Assembly: GCA_050302175.1 (NCBI GenBank)
Contig: JBNLAN010000016.1
Span: 1 to 64,000 of the forward strand
Length of the DNA stretch: 64,000 nt
Reading direction: 5' to 3'
Source of the DNA: JBNLAN01 sp050302175
Lineage (GTDB): Bacteria > Pseudomonadota > Zetaproteobacteria > Mariprofundales > Mariprofundaceae
Shown: in pieces, positions 25,898 to 34,095 of the stretch
How positions within the stretch are numbered: position 1 is the first letter of the stretch
Layout of the letters: the number at the start of each line of letters is the position of its first letter
Made by a program: the position numbers and the translations under genes
Notes under the pieces: generated by a model
Told to the model about the DNA's origin: nothing
What the model saw: only the letters and a program-made list of their open reading frames with translations
Databases searched by the model: none

Positions 25898-27192
25898 CGG
25901 CTCCACAGACTCATGGCTTCAACGTGACCAGTAAAGGGAAAGAGATCAAGTGCTCGCAACTGACGCAGAGAATAACCCTGCCGCATCAGCTCTTCCGCAT
26001 CCCGCGCACCTGAAGCAATGTCACACGAAATCATGATGATGCAAGCAGGAAGCAGGCGGTTCATCGAAACACAAACCTTTCGCGCACCCTTACGCGGCGG
26101 ATCGAGAATCAGTACATCAGCGGCAGTAAAGGGTTCCAGATCGAATTTTCCAAACAGATCCGCTTCGTAGTAGCGGGCATCGAGCTGCATCTCTTTCGCA
26201 CTGGCATTGGCGCGCGAGACGCTCTGGGCACGCACTTCAGCGCCAATCACCTGCATACCAAGAGCCGCCAGCGGCAACGACAGATTTCCAACCCCCGAGA
26301 AGAGGTCGACAACACGATGTGCGCCCCGGCACCACTGTTGAACCTGTCGAACCAACTCAATATTTCCCGCCTCCTGGCCTTGCACGAAATCATCTGGCCC
26401 GATGCGGAACGTGATCCATGACTCTCCGGCAGGCACCCGATCATGCAGGGTATGCACGGGCTTCACCAATGGGCGTAAACTCTTGCGGTCTTGTACCCAC
26501 CACTGGATCGGCAGCCCTGCGACCTCCATGATATCTGGTGCAACAAGCGATTCGGGAAGAGCGGTATCTTCACTCGCCTCCAGCACCGCATGCAGTCCAT
26601 CGTCTAAAACCGTGACTTGCACGGATGCGACCTCTGGAGGAATGGATGCCTGAATCGACTCCTTCAATGCAAAGGCAGCCGGGTGCACCACCCCGCAGCG
26701 ATTCTGGCGAACAGGTTGATGGCTGCTACGGGCACGGAAACCAAGAAACCCTCCCTGAACATCTTCGCCCCGCCACCAGCGAATACGACGCCGGGTTGCG
26801 CCACTCAGTTGCTCCACAGGTTGAAATACCGTCGTTTCATTCACACAGGGATGAAATGCCTGTCTGACCCACTCCGATTTCAAAGCTATTTGCGAGGGTT
26901 CAGAGATGGGCTGCAAGGCACAACCACCACATAACTCTGCAACATCGCAGGGTGGCTTGATTCGCTTGGGTGAGGCTTTCTCGATGCTCAACAGACGGCC
27001 ACGCTGGCTGCCACGGCGTTTATCGAGCGGTTGAAAGGTAATGTGATCGCCGGGAACCGTATTCGGAATCAGGAAAACACCCTCATCACTATCCACCAGG
27101 CCTTCCCCTCCGGGGAGGAGGTCTCTGACAAACCCTTTGATGATGTTATTTTGAGAGGTGGCTAAACTCACCCTGTCATTGAATGAGTTCAA
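25894..27192 (-). CDS. 23S rRNA (uracil-5-)-methyltransferase, RlmD/RumA family
   Basis: About 432 residues: N-terminal TRAM domain (about 15-75), an iron-sulfur cluster site with CDVAELCGGC and a later Cys in RCGVVHP, and a C-terminal SAM methyltransferase (VDLFSGVGNLSLPLA, ILDPPRKGARK, catalytic Cys in MISCD). The usual SCNP catalytic motif reads SCDIASGARD here. The start is uncertain: TTG 27192 lies inside the end of the kinase gene; GTG 27171 just after the kinase stop is an alternative. RlmD versus RlmC or TrmA specificity cannot be fixed by eye. Confidence 0.88.
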   Translation of the reverse strand: MNSFNDRVSLATSQNNIIKGFVRDLLPGGEGLVDSDEGVFLIPNTVPGDHITFQPLDKRRGSQRGRLLSIEKASPKRIKPPCDVAELCGGCALQPISEPSQIALKSEWVRQAFHPCVNETTVFQPVEQLSGATRRRIRWWRGEDVQGGFLGFRARSSHQPVRQNRCGVVHPAAFALKESIQASIPPEVASVQVTVLDDGLHAVLEASEDTALPESLVAPDIMEVAGLPIQWWVQDRKSLRPLVKPVHTLHDRVPAGESWITFRIGPDDFVQGQEAGNIELVRQVQQWCRGAHRVVDLFSGVGNLSLPLAALGMQVIGAEVRAQSVSRANASAKEMQLDARYYEADLFGKFDLEPFTAADVLILDPPRKGARKVCVSMNRLLPACIIMISCDIASGARDAEELMRQGYSLRQLRALDLFPFTGHVEAMSLWSR

Positions 27193-29023
27193 TCGGCCCG
27201 ATGGTGATCGGTGATGTGGTTGTAAAGCTCAGACGAACGGCAATCACACTCCTCAGAGCTTTTGCCGGACGGCGGAATGTCAGGCGCACATCAACATCGT
27301 CATCACGGCGCAGCATCAGATTGTGCCAGCGGCCTCCGCCATCCTGTACTTCCAGCTGGATCATGCCGCCCTTGAAGCTATTGTCTCCCACACTCGCCTT
27401 GTAGAGACGAATCATGGAAAGCTTGGTCGGCCTGTTCAGATCAAGCTGGGTCCAGCCGGTTTTTTTACTGCGATTCCAACGCGACAGATCGCTGAAAAAC
27501 TCGTAGCTACCGCCTTTAAACTCATGCGAACCGGAAGCATCCACAGAAGATTTATCGCTGCGCTTCACCTGATACTCAGCGCTGAATGTCAGCGACCTGG
27601 AAGATGGCTTTTTAGGCGCCGGTGTCGATGGCTTCTCTTCCTTGGCAGCCGCTTTTTCTATCGGTTTTTTCTCCTCAACTACTGTCGTGTCAGCCGCACT
27701 TCCCGCACGCTGGGTGCCCTGCTCTTCAGCATAATTCAGGAGGCTGATCAGTACCCAGCCAACCGTGGCAAGTACGATCAACACTCCTGCCCAGACGACT
27801 GGGGCATGCCACGCCTTCGGAAGCTGCTCCCATGCTGTGCCTACTTTTATGCGTAGCTGCTCCAGCAATTGCTTCAAACCAAGCCTGAGCTTTTCAAAGC
27901 CCTTTTTCGCCTGCTCACTGATGCGCTTAGCGACTGCCGAAAATCCACCTGCAGTAGCCTCTTGACTGCTGTTGGAAACCTTTTTCCAGGCATTGATCAG
28001 CAATCGACGAGTGCGCAACACAAGCGCCCGGATCAGCCCCTTGGCAATCTGAAGATTGTCGGGCTTCTCGCCCGGATCAGGGATACGAATAGCCGCCTTT
28101 TTACTACCCTCTGCATGCATGGAGATACGCAGCAAGGCCTGCTTGACCACATCGCAATTCATTGGACGATCTGCAGGGGTTTTGGCAAGTAGTGTTAAAA
28201 TCAGCTCGGACATGGCTGTAGGCAGTGCCGGATTCAGATCCAGCGGTGGCAAAGGCGGTTCGCGTATCTGCTTCTCCATGATTTCGAACTCGCCGCCCCC
28301 TGATGAAGAGACATCGAAGGGAAGTTTGCCCGTGCACATCTGATAAAGAAGAATACCGAAAGCATAAAGATCGGTTCGAGCATCCACATCCTGATTCAGG
28401 ATCTGTTCGGGCGCCATATAACGGAAGGAGCCAACCGTGGCTCCGCTTTGTGTCAGGTCTTCCTCGCCCTGCTCCGGCTTGGCCAAACCAAAATCCATCA
28501 ACTTGACGGCTCCCTCAACCGAAAGCAGCACATTGGCAGGCTTGAGGTCCCGATGAACCATGCCCTGCTTATGTGCCGCATCGAGTCCGGAAAGAATATC
28601 GCTACTGATGCGAATAATATCCTTCAGCTCCAGACCACCTTTTTCACGCATATACTGTTTGAGATTACGCCCGCGCACCATCTCCATAATCAGCGCCATA
28701 TGCTCGCCATCCTCATACAGAGAAAGCAGGGTAACGATATTCGGATGAATAATCTTGGCATGCATACGCGCTTCCCGGCGGAAACGCTCTTTCAAATCAT
28801 TGTGTCGCAACAGATGCGGATGCAAAACCTTGATGGCAACTTCGCGATTCAGCTTCTCGTCCATGGCATGATAAACAATACCCATGCCGCCTTCGCCAAG
28901 CTTGGAATCCATACGATAAGGCCCCAATCGAAGGGATTCATTATCTTTAAGAAAAACCGCGCCGCAATTCGCGCAGGAGCTACGGGTTTCAGGATTATCT
29001 ATTCCACAAGAGGGGCAGCGCAT
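27176..29023 (-). CDS. Membrane Ser/Thr protein kinase with N-terminal zinc ribbon and periplasmic sensor-like domain
   Basis: About 615 residues. Zinc ribbon CPSC-x11-CANC (3-21), then a Hanks-type kinase domain (LGEGGMGIVY, VAIKVL, HRDLKPANVLL, DFGLAKP, APEQ; about 35-295), a basic helical linker, one membrane helix (VVWAGVLIVLATVGWVLISLL, shortened), a Lys/Glu/Pro linker, and a C-terminal 130-residue beta-rich domain (SRWNRSKKTGWTQLDLN, MIRLYKASVGDNSFKGGMIQ) like F5/8 discoidin or DUF-type galactose-binding folds. No PASTA repeats. ATG 29023 is chosen so the zinc ribbon begins at residue 3; GTG 29050 is an alternative. Neither has a clear ribosome site. Confidence 0.88.
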   Translation of the reverse strand: MRCPSCGIDNPETRSSCANCGAVFLKDNESLRLGPYRMDSKLGEGGMGIVYHAMDEKLNREVAIKVLHPHLLRHNDLKERFRREARMHAKIIHPNIVTLLSLYEDGEHMALIMEMVRGRNLKQYMREKGGLELKDIIRISSDILSGLDAAHKQGMVHRDLKPANVLLSVEGAVKLMDFGLAKPEQGEEDLTQSGATVGSFRYMAPEQILNQDVDARTDLYAFGILLYQMCTGKLPFDVSSSGGGEFEIMEKQIREPPLPPLDLNPALPTAMSELILTLLAKTPADRPMNCDVVKQALLRISMHAEGSKKAAIRIPDPGEKPDNLQIAKGLIRALVLRTRRLLINAWKKVSNSSQEATAGGFSAVAKRISEQAKKGFEKLRLGLKQLLEQLRIKVGTAWEQLPKAWHAPVVWAGVLIVLATVGWVLISLLNYAEEQGTQRAGSAADTTVVEEKKPIEKAAAKEEKPSTPAPKKPSSRSLTFSAEYQVKRSDKSSVDASGSHEFKGGSYEFFSDLSRWNRSKKTGWTQLDLNRPTKLSMIRLYKASVGDNSFKGGMIQLEVQDGGGRWHNLMLRRDDDVDVRLTFRRPAKALRSVIAVRLSFTTTSPITIGPIELIQ

Positions 29024-29074
29024 AGGGGATGGATTGTTCCAGTGGGCCACTATATGTCAAGCGATGCGCATCAC

Positions 29075-30223
29075 TTAAAGTGAGTTAAATTTATTGGCGC
29101 TCGCAAGCTGCGCCAAATAGGGCGGCATCGCCTCCTCCACGCCTTTGGTCTGAATCAGAAGCTTGAATATCTCCCCCATACCAAACGGAAGCATCATGCG
29201 TTTGGCATGAGCCAGCATTTTGATGTCGTCTTCCTTGCCACCAAGGGCATACGCCTGCACCGCAGCCTGAACCGAAGGAGACTGAGCCAGCCACAACCCT
29301 TGCGGCATCAGGCAGGCAGACTTCAAACCACTTCTGTCGCCATGACGTGACAAGGCCGTAAAATCGACATGGGCGGTCAAGTCCATGCTGCCGGGATCGT
29401 TGAGTACGTCGGTTGTGGTCTGGTGACCAATATGGCCCAGCAGACTGCCTTCAATGCGTTGGGGGCGGTAATACTCCTGCCGGGTATAGCCATAGTCCAC
29501 GCAGAAGAGATATCCCTTCTCCATGAAGGCTGCGACTTCTCTCTGCCATGCTTCCAGCCCGGGATTCCATTCACTGATATACCCACTAGGCCATTCCCTA
29601 GTTAAATCAGCGCCAATCTCCGGTCCATCTGTTAACGGCGTATCGGAATCGCACCAGATAAACCTTTCATCATCACAGGACACACCGCGCTCATATATGC
29701 TTCCGTCACGATAACAAAAACAGCGCACCGGAAACGCATCCGGCAATTCGTTGCAGATCATCAGGCAGTTGGGAATAGCGGTAAGATCATCAAGCCCGGC
29801 ATGGATGCTGACCTCGATCTCCGCATTTCGATATGCCTCTGCCTGACGCGCACGCATATTGCTGCTGGCTTCAACAGCAACGAGTTCGGGGAATGGTAAC
29901 GCTCCCTCCCGAAGATTCTTGGCGACTTCACACAGCAGCCGACCGCTACCTCCGCCCTGCTCAAGCAAAGTCCAGTGTTGCGGGCAACCCAGTTGCTGCC
30001 AGCCCCACTCGATCAAATCGGAAAAACCAAGCGCCAGCCACGGCCCCATGTCTCCGCCTGTCACAAAATCACCCGCCTCTCCGAAAACCTCTGCCTGCTC
30101 GTAGTAGCCCAGCCCAGGAGCATAAAGGGCTTGGCGCATAAACTCACTGAATGGAATCCAGCCTCCATTTTCATTGATTTCATCGCGGATGATCCGCGCC
30201 AGCTCTTGTTGGCGGTCTGTCAT
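29075..30223 (-). CDS. MidA/NDUFAF7-family SAM-dependent methyltransferase
   Basis: 382 residues of the DUF185/COG1565 family. N-terminus GGWIPFSEFMRQALYAPGLG and GDFVTGGDMGPWLALGFSDL (cut), SAM site LLEQGGGSGRLLCEVA, and CNELPDAFPV are typical. In mitochondria the homologue methylates an arginine of respiratory complex I; the bacterial substrate is not established. Start ATG 30223 (MTDRQQ) has GAGGGG upstream; the longer frame overlaps the trxA promoter. Divergent from trxA. Confidence 0.9.
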   Translation of the reverse strand: MTDRQQELARIIRDEINENGGWIPFSEFMRQALYAPGLGYYEQAEVFGEAGDFVTGGDMGPWLALGFSDLIEWGWQQLGCPQHWTLLEQGGGSGRLLCEVAKNLREGALPFPELVAVEASSNMRARQAEAYRNAEIEVSIHAGLDDLTAIPNCLMICNELPDAFPVRCFCYRDGSIYERGVSCDDERFIWCDSDTPLTDGPEIGADLTREWPSGYISEWNPGLEAWQREVAAFMEKGYLFCVDYGYTRQEYYRPQRIEGSLLGHIGHQTTTDVLNDPGSMDLTAHVDFTALSRHGDRSGLKSACLMPQGLWLAQSPSVQAAVQAYALGGKEDDIKMLAHAKRMMLPFGMGEIFKLLIQTKGVEEAMPPYLAQLASANKFNSL

Positions 30224-30224
30224 G

Positions 30225-30253
30225 TTGACGCTACCCCTCCCTCGGTCTAACGT
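30225..30253 (+). promoter_or_regulatory. Possible trxA promoter
   Basis: TTGACG (30225-30230), 17-bp spacer, TAACGT (30248-30253), about 35 nt before the trxA start. The -10 match is only partial. Confidence 0.4.
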
Positions 30254-30288
30254 ATGCGGCCTACCGACTACACAAATGAGGGTACCTG

Positions 30289-30621
30289 ATGTCATCCGAC
30301 AAAATCATTCATGTAAGCGACGAAAGCTTCGATAACGATGTATTAAAAGCCCCGCAGGCTGTGCTTGTGGACTTCTGGGCGCCATGGTGCGGTCCCTGCA
30401 AGCAGATTGCGCCGATTCTGGACGAGGTTGCTGAAGAGATGCAAGCGCAGGTTACCGTCGCCAAAATTAACATCGACGATAATCCTAACACTCCTGGCAA
30501 ATATGGCGTCCGTGGTATCCCTACCCTGATGCTTTTTGCCGGAGGCAATGTACAGGGAACCAAGGTTGGCGCAGTCAGCAAGTCCAAGCTGGTTGAATTC
30601 ATCAACGAGCATCTGGATTAA
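30289..30621 (+). CDS. trxA: Thioredoxin 1
   Basis: 110 residues, the size of E. coli TrxA, with active site WCGPC (33-37) in VDFWAPWCGPCKQ, the cis-Pro loop RGIPTLMLF and the partner residues expected for a reductive thioredoxin. No signal peptide, so cytoplasmic. GAGGG lies 6 nt before ATG 30289. Followed by an intrinsic terminator. Confidence 0.97.
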   Translation: MSSDKIIHVSDESFDNDVLKAPQAVLVDFWAPWCGPCKQIAPILDEVAEEMQAQVTVAKINIDDNPNTPGKYGVRGIPTLMLFAGGNVQGTKVGAVSKSKLVEFINEHLD

Positions 30622-30642
30622 GCGGTAATCATTCAATTACAG

Positions 30643-30670
30643 GGCAGGCCTTTGTGCCTGCCTCTTTTTT
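30643..30670 (+). terminator. Intrinsic terminator after trxA
   Basis: GGCAGGC, 6-nt loop, GCCTGCC, then a run of six T (30665-30670). The T-run touches the ATG of the next gene, so it limits read-through from trxA into trmL. Confidence 0.85.
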
Positions 30671-31159
30671 ATGTCAAAAACAACCCCGGCACCGCTGCAT
30701 ATCGTGCTATTCGAGCCGGAAATTCCGCCGAACACTGGCAATATTGCTCGTCTCTGCGCCTGCACTGGCTGCCAGCTTCACCTGGTGCATCCGCTGGGCT
30801 TCAAAATCGATGATAAGCAGCTCAGGCGAGCCGGTCTCGATTACTGGCCCTATCTCAATGTACAGGAGCACCGCGACTGGAGTGCGTTGCGCGAACAGTT
30901 GCATGATACTGATCCCGAACGCTGGTTTGCCCTCTCCACCAAAGGCAGACAGTCGCTCTGGAAAACATCATTCCAGCCAGGAGATGTGCTTGTGTTCGGC
31001 CCGGAAAGTCGCGGGCTTCCCGATGATGTCCGGGAAGCGATGCAACCGATCTTCATCCCCATGCGCAGCGATGCACCAGTGCGCTCACTAAATCTGTCGA
31101 CGGCATGTGGTGTGGTTGTCTATGAGGCCTTAAGGCAGGTTATATTGAACATTAACTAG
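30671..31159 (+). CDS. trmL: tRNA (cytidine/uridine-34 2'-O)-methyltransferase
   Basis: 162-residue SPOUT methyltransferase that modifies the wobble base of tRNA-Leu. Shows EIPPNTGNIARLCACTG, LVHPLGF, FGPESRGLPDDV and the C-terminal knot LNLSTACGVVVYEALRQ. ATG 30671 follows directly on the T-run of the trxA terminator and lacks a Shine-Dalgarno sequence; the family N-terminus (LHIVLFEPEIPPNTGN) is complete from this start. Translation initiation may therefore be unusual or weak. Confidence 0.93.
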   Translation: MSKTTPAPLHIVLFEPEIPPNTGNIARLCACTGCQLHLVHPLGFKIDDKQLRRAGLDYWPYLNVQEHRDWSALREQLHDTDPERWFALSTKGRQSLWKTSFQPGDVLVFGPESRGLPDDVREAMQPIFIPMRSDAPVRSLNLSTACGVVVYEALRQVILNIN

Positions 31160-31219
31160 GCGATTTAACTATTTAATTTATATAAATATATTATCTATAT
31201 GTAAATTAGAAAAATCCTG

Positions 31220-31981
31220 TCATGTTTCAGCAGGCGGCTCCTGAGAGGGTGCCGCATTTGAGCCCTTACCGAGCCTGGCTAGCAGAATGCCGACCTCGTA
31301 TAGCAGGAGCATCGGAACCGCGAGCAGAATCTGGGAGATAATGTCCGGGGGAGTTAAAATCGCGGCAACGATAACCGACCATACAATGATGTAGCGGCGC
31401 TTTGTGGCAAGCGTCTGTACCTCAACCAACCCCAGCCGCACCAGAATCATCACAATTATCGGAATCTGGAAGCTGAGCCCGAATGCAAACAACAGCTTCA
31501 AACATAGCGAGAGATACTCCTTGATGGCGGGCATTGCCTGAATGGTCTCGGTAGAGAAGCCCAGAAAAAATTTAAAAATCAATGGAAAAACAATGTAGAA
31601 GGCAAAAGCGCCACCTGCAAACAGCAACAGCACACTGAGCAGGAAATAACCGAGAAATACCCGGCGCTCATGCTGATAAAGCCCCGGTGCCACAAAAGCC
31701 CAGATATGGTAAAAGGTGAAGGGAGCTGTTGCAAACAGGCTTAACAGCAACGCAACTTTCAGATAGGTGAAAAAGACATCGGGCGCATTCAGAAAAATCA
31801 ACGGAGTTCCGTCCGGTAACGCCTCACGGATCGGCATCGACAAATAGAAAAACACAGTATCGGAAAAATTCATCAACACGGCGACACCGGCAATATATAC
31901 CAGCAATACGACCTTCAACCTGAAGCTCAGCTCTTTAAGATGCGCCAGCACGGGCGATGCCCCCGGGACCTGCCCGCTCAT
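31220..31981 (-). CDS. tatC: Sec-independent translocase subunit TatC
   Basis: 253 residues, six membrane helices. Family motifs: LAHLKELSFRLKVVL near the N-terminus, FFTYLKVAL, FYHIWAFVAPGLYQHERR and FALGLSF-type core (FAFGLSFQIPIIVMIL, cut). Receptor for twin-arginine signal peptides of folded cofactor proteins. Overlaps tatB by 4 nt. The 60-nt AT-rich stretch 31160-31219 between it and trmL (convergent) shows no clear hairpin. Confidence 0.96.
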   Translation of the reverse strand: MSGQVPGASPVLAHLKELSFRLKVVLLVYIAGVAVLMNFSDTVFFYLSMPIREALPDGTPLIFLNAPDVFFTYLKVALLLSLFATAPFTFYHIWAFVAPGLYQHERRVFLGYFLLSVLLLFAGGAFAFYIVFPLIFKFFLGFSTETIQAMPAIKEYLSLCLKLLFAFGLSFQIPIIVMILVRLGLVEVQTLATKRRYIIVWSVIVAAILTPPDIISQILLAVPMLLLYEVGILLARLGKGSNAAPSQEPPAET

Positions 31982-32250
31982 TTTTCCCTGGCTACCGGCG
32001 GTGATTTTTTATCGCCCTCTTTCAGTGCCTTTTTGACTTCCTGACCCACGATTTGCCCTGTCTCTTTGACCGGGGCACTCAGTTGATCAACCTCTTCCGC
32101 CCACTGGCTGCGCACCTCATCTATCCAGCCCCGGGCCTGTCGGACAAAACCCGAAATCTGGCGAAAAAAATCGGGCAGGCGCTCTGGCCCAAGCACAACA
32201 AACGCCACCACGCCAATCAGAATCAGCTCAAACATACCGATATCAGGCAT
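31978..32250 (-). CDS. tatB: Twin-arginine translocase subunit TatB
   Basis: 90 residues from ATG 32250 (MPDIGMFELILIGVVAFVVL), with GGAGG upstream; the in-frame TTG at 32256 would sit inside that site. One N-terminal membrane helix with the Glu of FELILIG, an amphipathic helix (GPERLPDFFRQISGFVRQAR) and a charged tail. The longer tail and GPERLP separate it from TatA. Confidence 0.92.
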   Translation of the reverse strand: MPDIGMFELILIGVVAFVVLGPERLPDFFRQISGFVRQARGWIDEVRSQWAEEVDQLSAPVKETGQIVGQEVKKALKEGDKKSPPVAREK

Positions 32251-32285
32251 GCCCAACCTCCGCGCAAAAGCGAAGTATCATCATA

Positions 32286-32483
32286 CTATTTTTTACTTTC
32301 GTCGCTGTTGGCCTTGGCATCGTCGGTCTGATTAGCATCAGCATCATTCTCCGAGAGGTTTTTGCGGAAATTCCTGATACCGCGAGCCAGCCCAGCCCCA
32401 ACCTCGGGCAGTTTCTTGGCACCAAACAGCACCACTACAATCACCAGTATAAGCAGCAACTCCTGCACACCGAGTCCGAACAT
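32286..32483 (-). CDS. tatA: Twin-arginine translocase subunit TatA
   Basis: 65 residues from ATG 32483 (MFGLGVQELLLILVIVVVLF), with AAGGAG 7 nt upstream. Membrane helix, then the FGAKKLPEVG hinge and an amphipathic helix GLARGIRNFRKNL, then an acidic tail. TatA-like rather than TatE by context. First gene of tatABC; divergent from pycA. Confidence 0.93.
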   Translation of the reverse strand: MFGLGVQELLLILVIVVVLFGAKKLPEVGAGLARGIRNFRKNLSENDADANQTDDAKANSDESKK

Positions 32484-32519
32484 ATTAGTAACTCCTTCGT
32501 CAAACGTTGGAACGCTTGC

Positions 32520-32547
32520 AGAATATGCGTTTTGCTGCCGGTGGCAA
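32520..32547 (-). promoter_or_regulatory. Putative tatABC promoter
   Basis: Minus strand TTGCCA (32547-32542), 16-bp spacer, TATTCT (32525-32520), 37 nt before the tatA ATG. Confidence 0.55.
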
Positions 32548-32599
32548 CAACAAGGCGCGGCAAACATAGCATGAAGCAGCCAATGGGATAAGTGCAGGT

Positions 32600-32628
32600 T
32601 TGTCCGAAAGGCTTTCGGAAGCTATCAT
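32600..32628 (+). promoter_or_regulatory. Putative pycAB promoter
   Basis: TTGTCC (32600-32605), 17-bp spacer, TATCAT (32623-32628). Predicted transcript start near 32635, before the AGGAGG at 32649. This supports the TTG start at 32660 for pycA and rules out the longer reading frame. Confidence 0.55.
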
Positions 32629-32659
32629 GCAGCGCCGGCGAGACGGACAGGAGGCTTTT

Positions 32660-34078
32660 TTGTTCAAACGAATTTTGATTGCAAATCGTGGTGAGTGCGC
32701 AATCCGCATTATTCGCTCCTGCCGTGAACTCGGCATTGAAACGGTCGCGATCTATTCCGAAGCTGACAGCCGTGCCCTGCATGTAAAAAAGGCGGATAAG
32801 GCAATTCAGATCGGCCCTGACCCGGTTAAAAGCTATTTGAACATCCATCGTATTGTCGACATCGCCATCAAAACAGGTTGCGACGCCATTCATCCCGGCT
32901 ACGGTTTTCTTTCGGAAAACGCGGACTTTGCTCGCACCATTCAGGAAGCAGGACTCTCTTATATTGGGCCTGGTCCGGATGCCATTAGTGATATGGGTAG
33001 CAAAACCAAGGCGCGCACCAGCATGATCGCAGCCGGGGTACCGGTAATCCCCGGCTCGGAGAGCTCCCTCTCCAGCGTAAAAGAGGCTGAAAAACTGGCC
33101 AAAGAGATGGGGTACCCAGTGATGCTGAAGGCAGCAGCCGGCGGCGGCGGACGCGGCATCCGGCGCTGTAATAATGCAGCAGAACTGCGTGCCAACTACA
33201 CCATCACCCAACGAGAAGCTGCGGCGGCATTCGGTAATGACGAACTCTTCATGGAGAAGTGCATCGTCGAGCCGCATCACATCGAGTTCCAGATTCTGGC
33301 CGATTCTCATGGCAATGTAGTGCACCTGTTCGAGCGTGACTGCTCCATTCAGCGCCGAAATCAGAAGCTGATCGAAATCGCCCCATCCAACTATCTGGAT
33401 GAAAAACTGCGCAAAAAGATGGGCGAAGTGGCGGTAAAAGCGGCAAAGGCTGTGAATTACGTAAACGCAGGCACTGTCGAATTCTTGGTCGACATGGACA
33501 AAAACTTCTACTTCATGGAGATGAATACCCGCCTACAGGTGGAGCACCCGATCACCGAAGCGATTACCGGTGTTGATATCGTGGCACAGCAGATACGCAT
33601 TGCCTCGGGTGAAAAACTGCCGTTTACGCAAAATGACCTACGCATCGATGGCCACTCCATTGAGTTCCGGGTTAATGCCGAAGATCCGCAAAACGATTTC
33701 TTGCCCAAGCCGGGCACTATCACCCGCTATTTTTCCCCGGGTGGCCCTGGCGTACGTGTCGATGGCTGTGTTTATCCTGGCTATGCCATCCCGCCCCACT
33801 ATGACTCGATGTGCGCAAAACTCACCATCTGGGGCCCTAGCTGGGAAACAACAGTCGCCCGCGCCTTGCGCGCCTTAAGCGAATACGATATTCGGGGCGT
33901 CAAGACCACCCTGCCATTTTACCGGCAAATTGTTGCATCAGAGGGTTTTAAGTCTGGAGTCTTTCACACCGGTTTTCTGGAAGAGCACCCGGAGCTTTTA
34001 CAATACACCCCATTTGAAGCCCGCGAAGATATCGCTGCTGCCGTGGCTGCGGTCATCGCCGCCCATGCCGGCCTGTAA
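32660..34078 (+). CDS. pycA: Biotin carboxylase subunit (pyruvate carboxylase subunit A)
   Basis: 472 residues starting at a TTG (32660) with AGGAGG 5 nt upstream, giving the canonical N-terminus (M)FKRILIANRGECAIRI. ATP-grasp biotin carboxylase: KAAAGGGGRGIRRC, FMEKCIVEPHHIEFQ, MEMNTRLQVEHPITE. It carboxylates biotin with bicarbonate and ATP. AccC is nearly identical in layout; the adjacent transcarboxylase subunit with its own biotinyl domain indicates a two-subunit pyruvate carboxylase instead of acetyl-CoA carboxylase. Confidence 0.93.
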   Translation: MFKRILIANRGECAIRIIRSCRELGIETVAIYSEADSRALHVKKADKAIQIGPDPVKSYLNIHRIVDIAIKTGCDAIHPGYGFLSENADFARTIQEAGLSYIGPGPDAISDMGSKTKARTSMIAAGVPVIPGSESSLSSVKEAEKLAKEMGYPVMLKAAAGGGGRGIRRCNNAAELRANYTITQREAAAAFGNDELFMEKCIVEPHHIEFQILADSHGNVVHLFERDCSIQRRNQKLIEIAPSNYLDEKLRKKMGEVAVKAAKAVNYVNAGTVEFLVDMDKNFYFMEMNTRLQVEHPITEAITGVDIVAQQIRIASGEKLPFTQNDLRIDGHSIEFRVNAEDPQNDFLPKPGTITRYFSPGGPGVRVDGCVYPGYAIPPHYDSMCAKLTIWGPSWETTVARALRALSEYDIRGVKTTLPFYRQIVASEGFKSGVFHTGFLEEHPELLQYTPFEAREDIAAAVAAVIAAHAGL

Positions 34079-34095
34079 TTGAGAGAGGATAAAGA

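Noticed and set aside
32441..33325. Open frame of 294 codons on the minus strand
   Set aside because: Overlaps tatA and is antisense to pycA, with no family resemblance.
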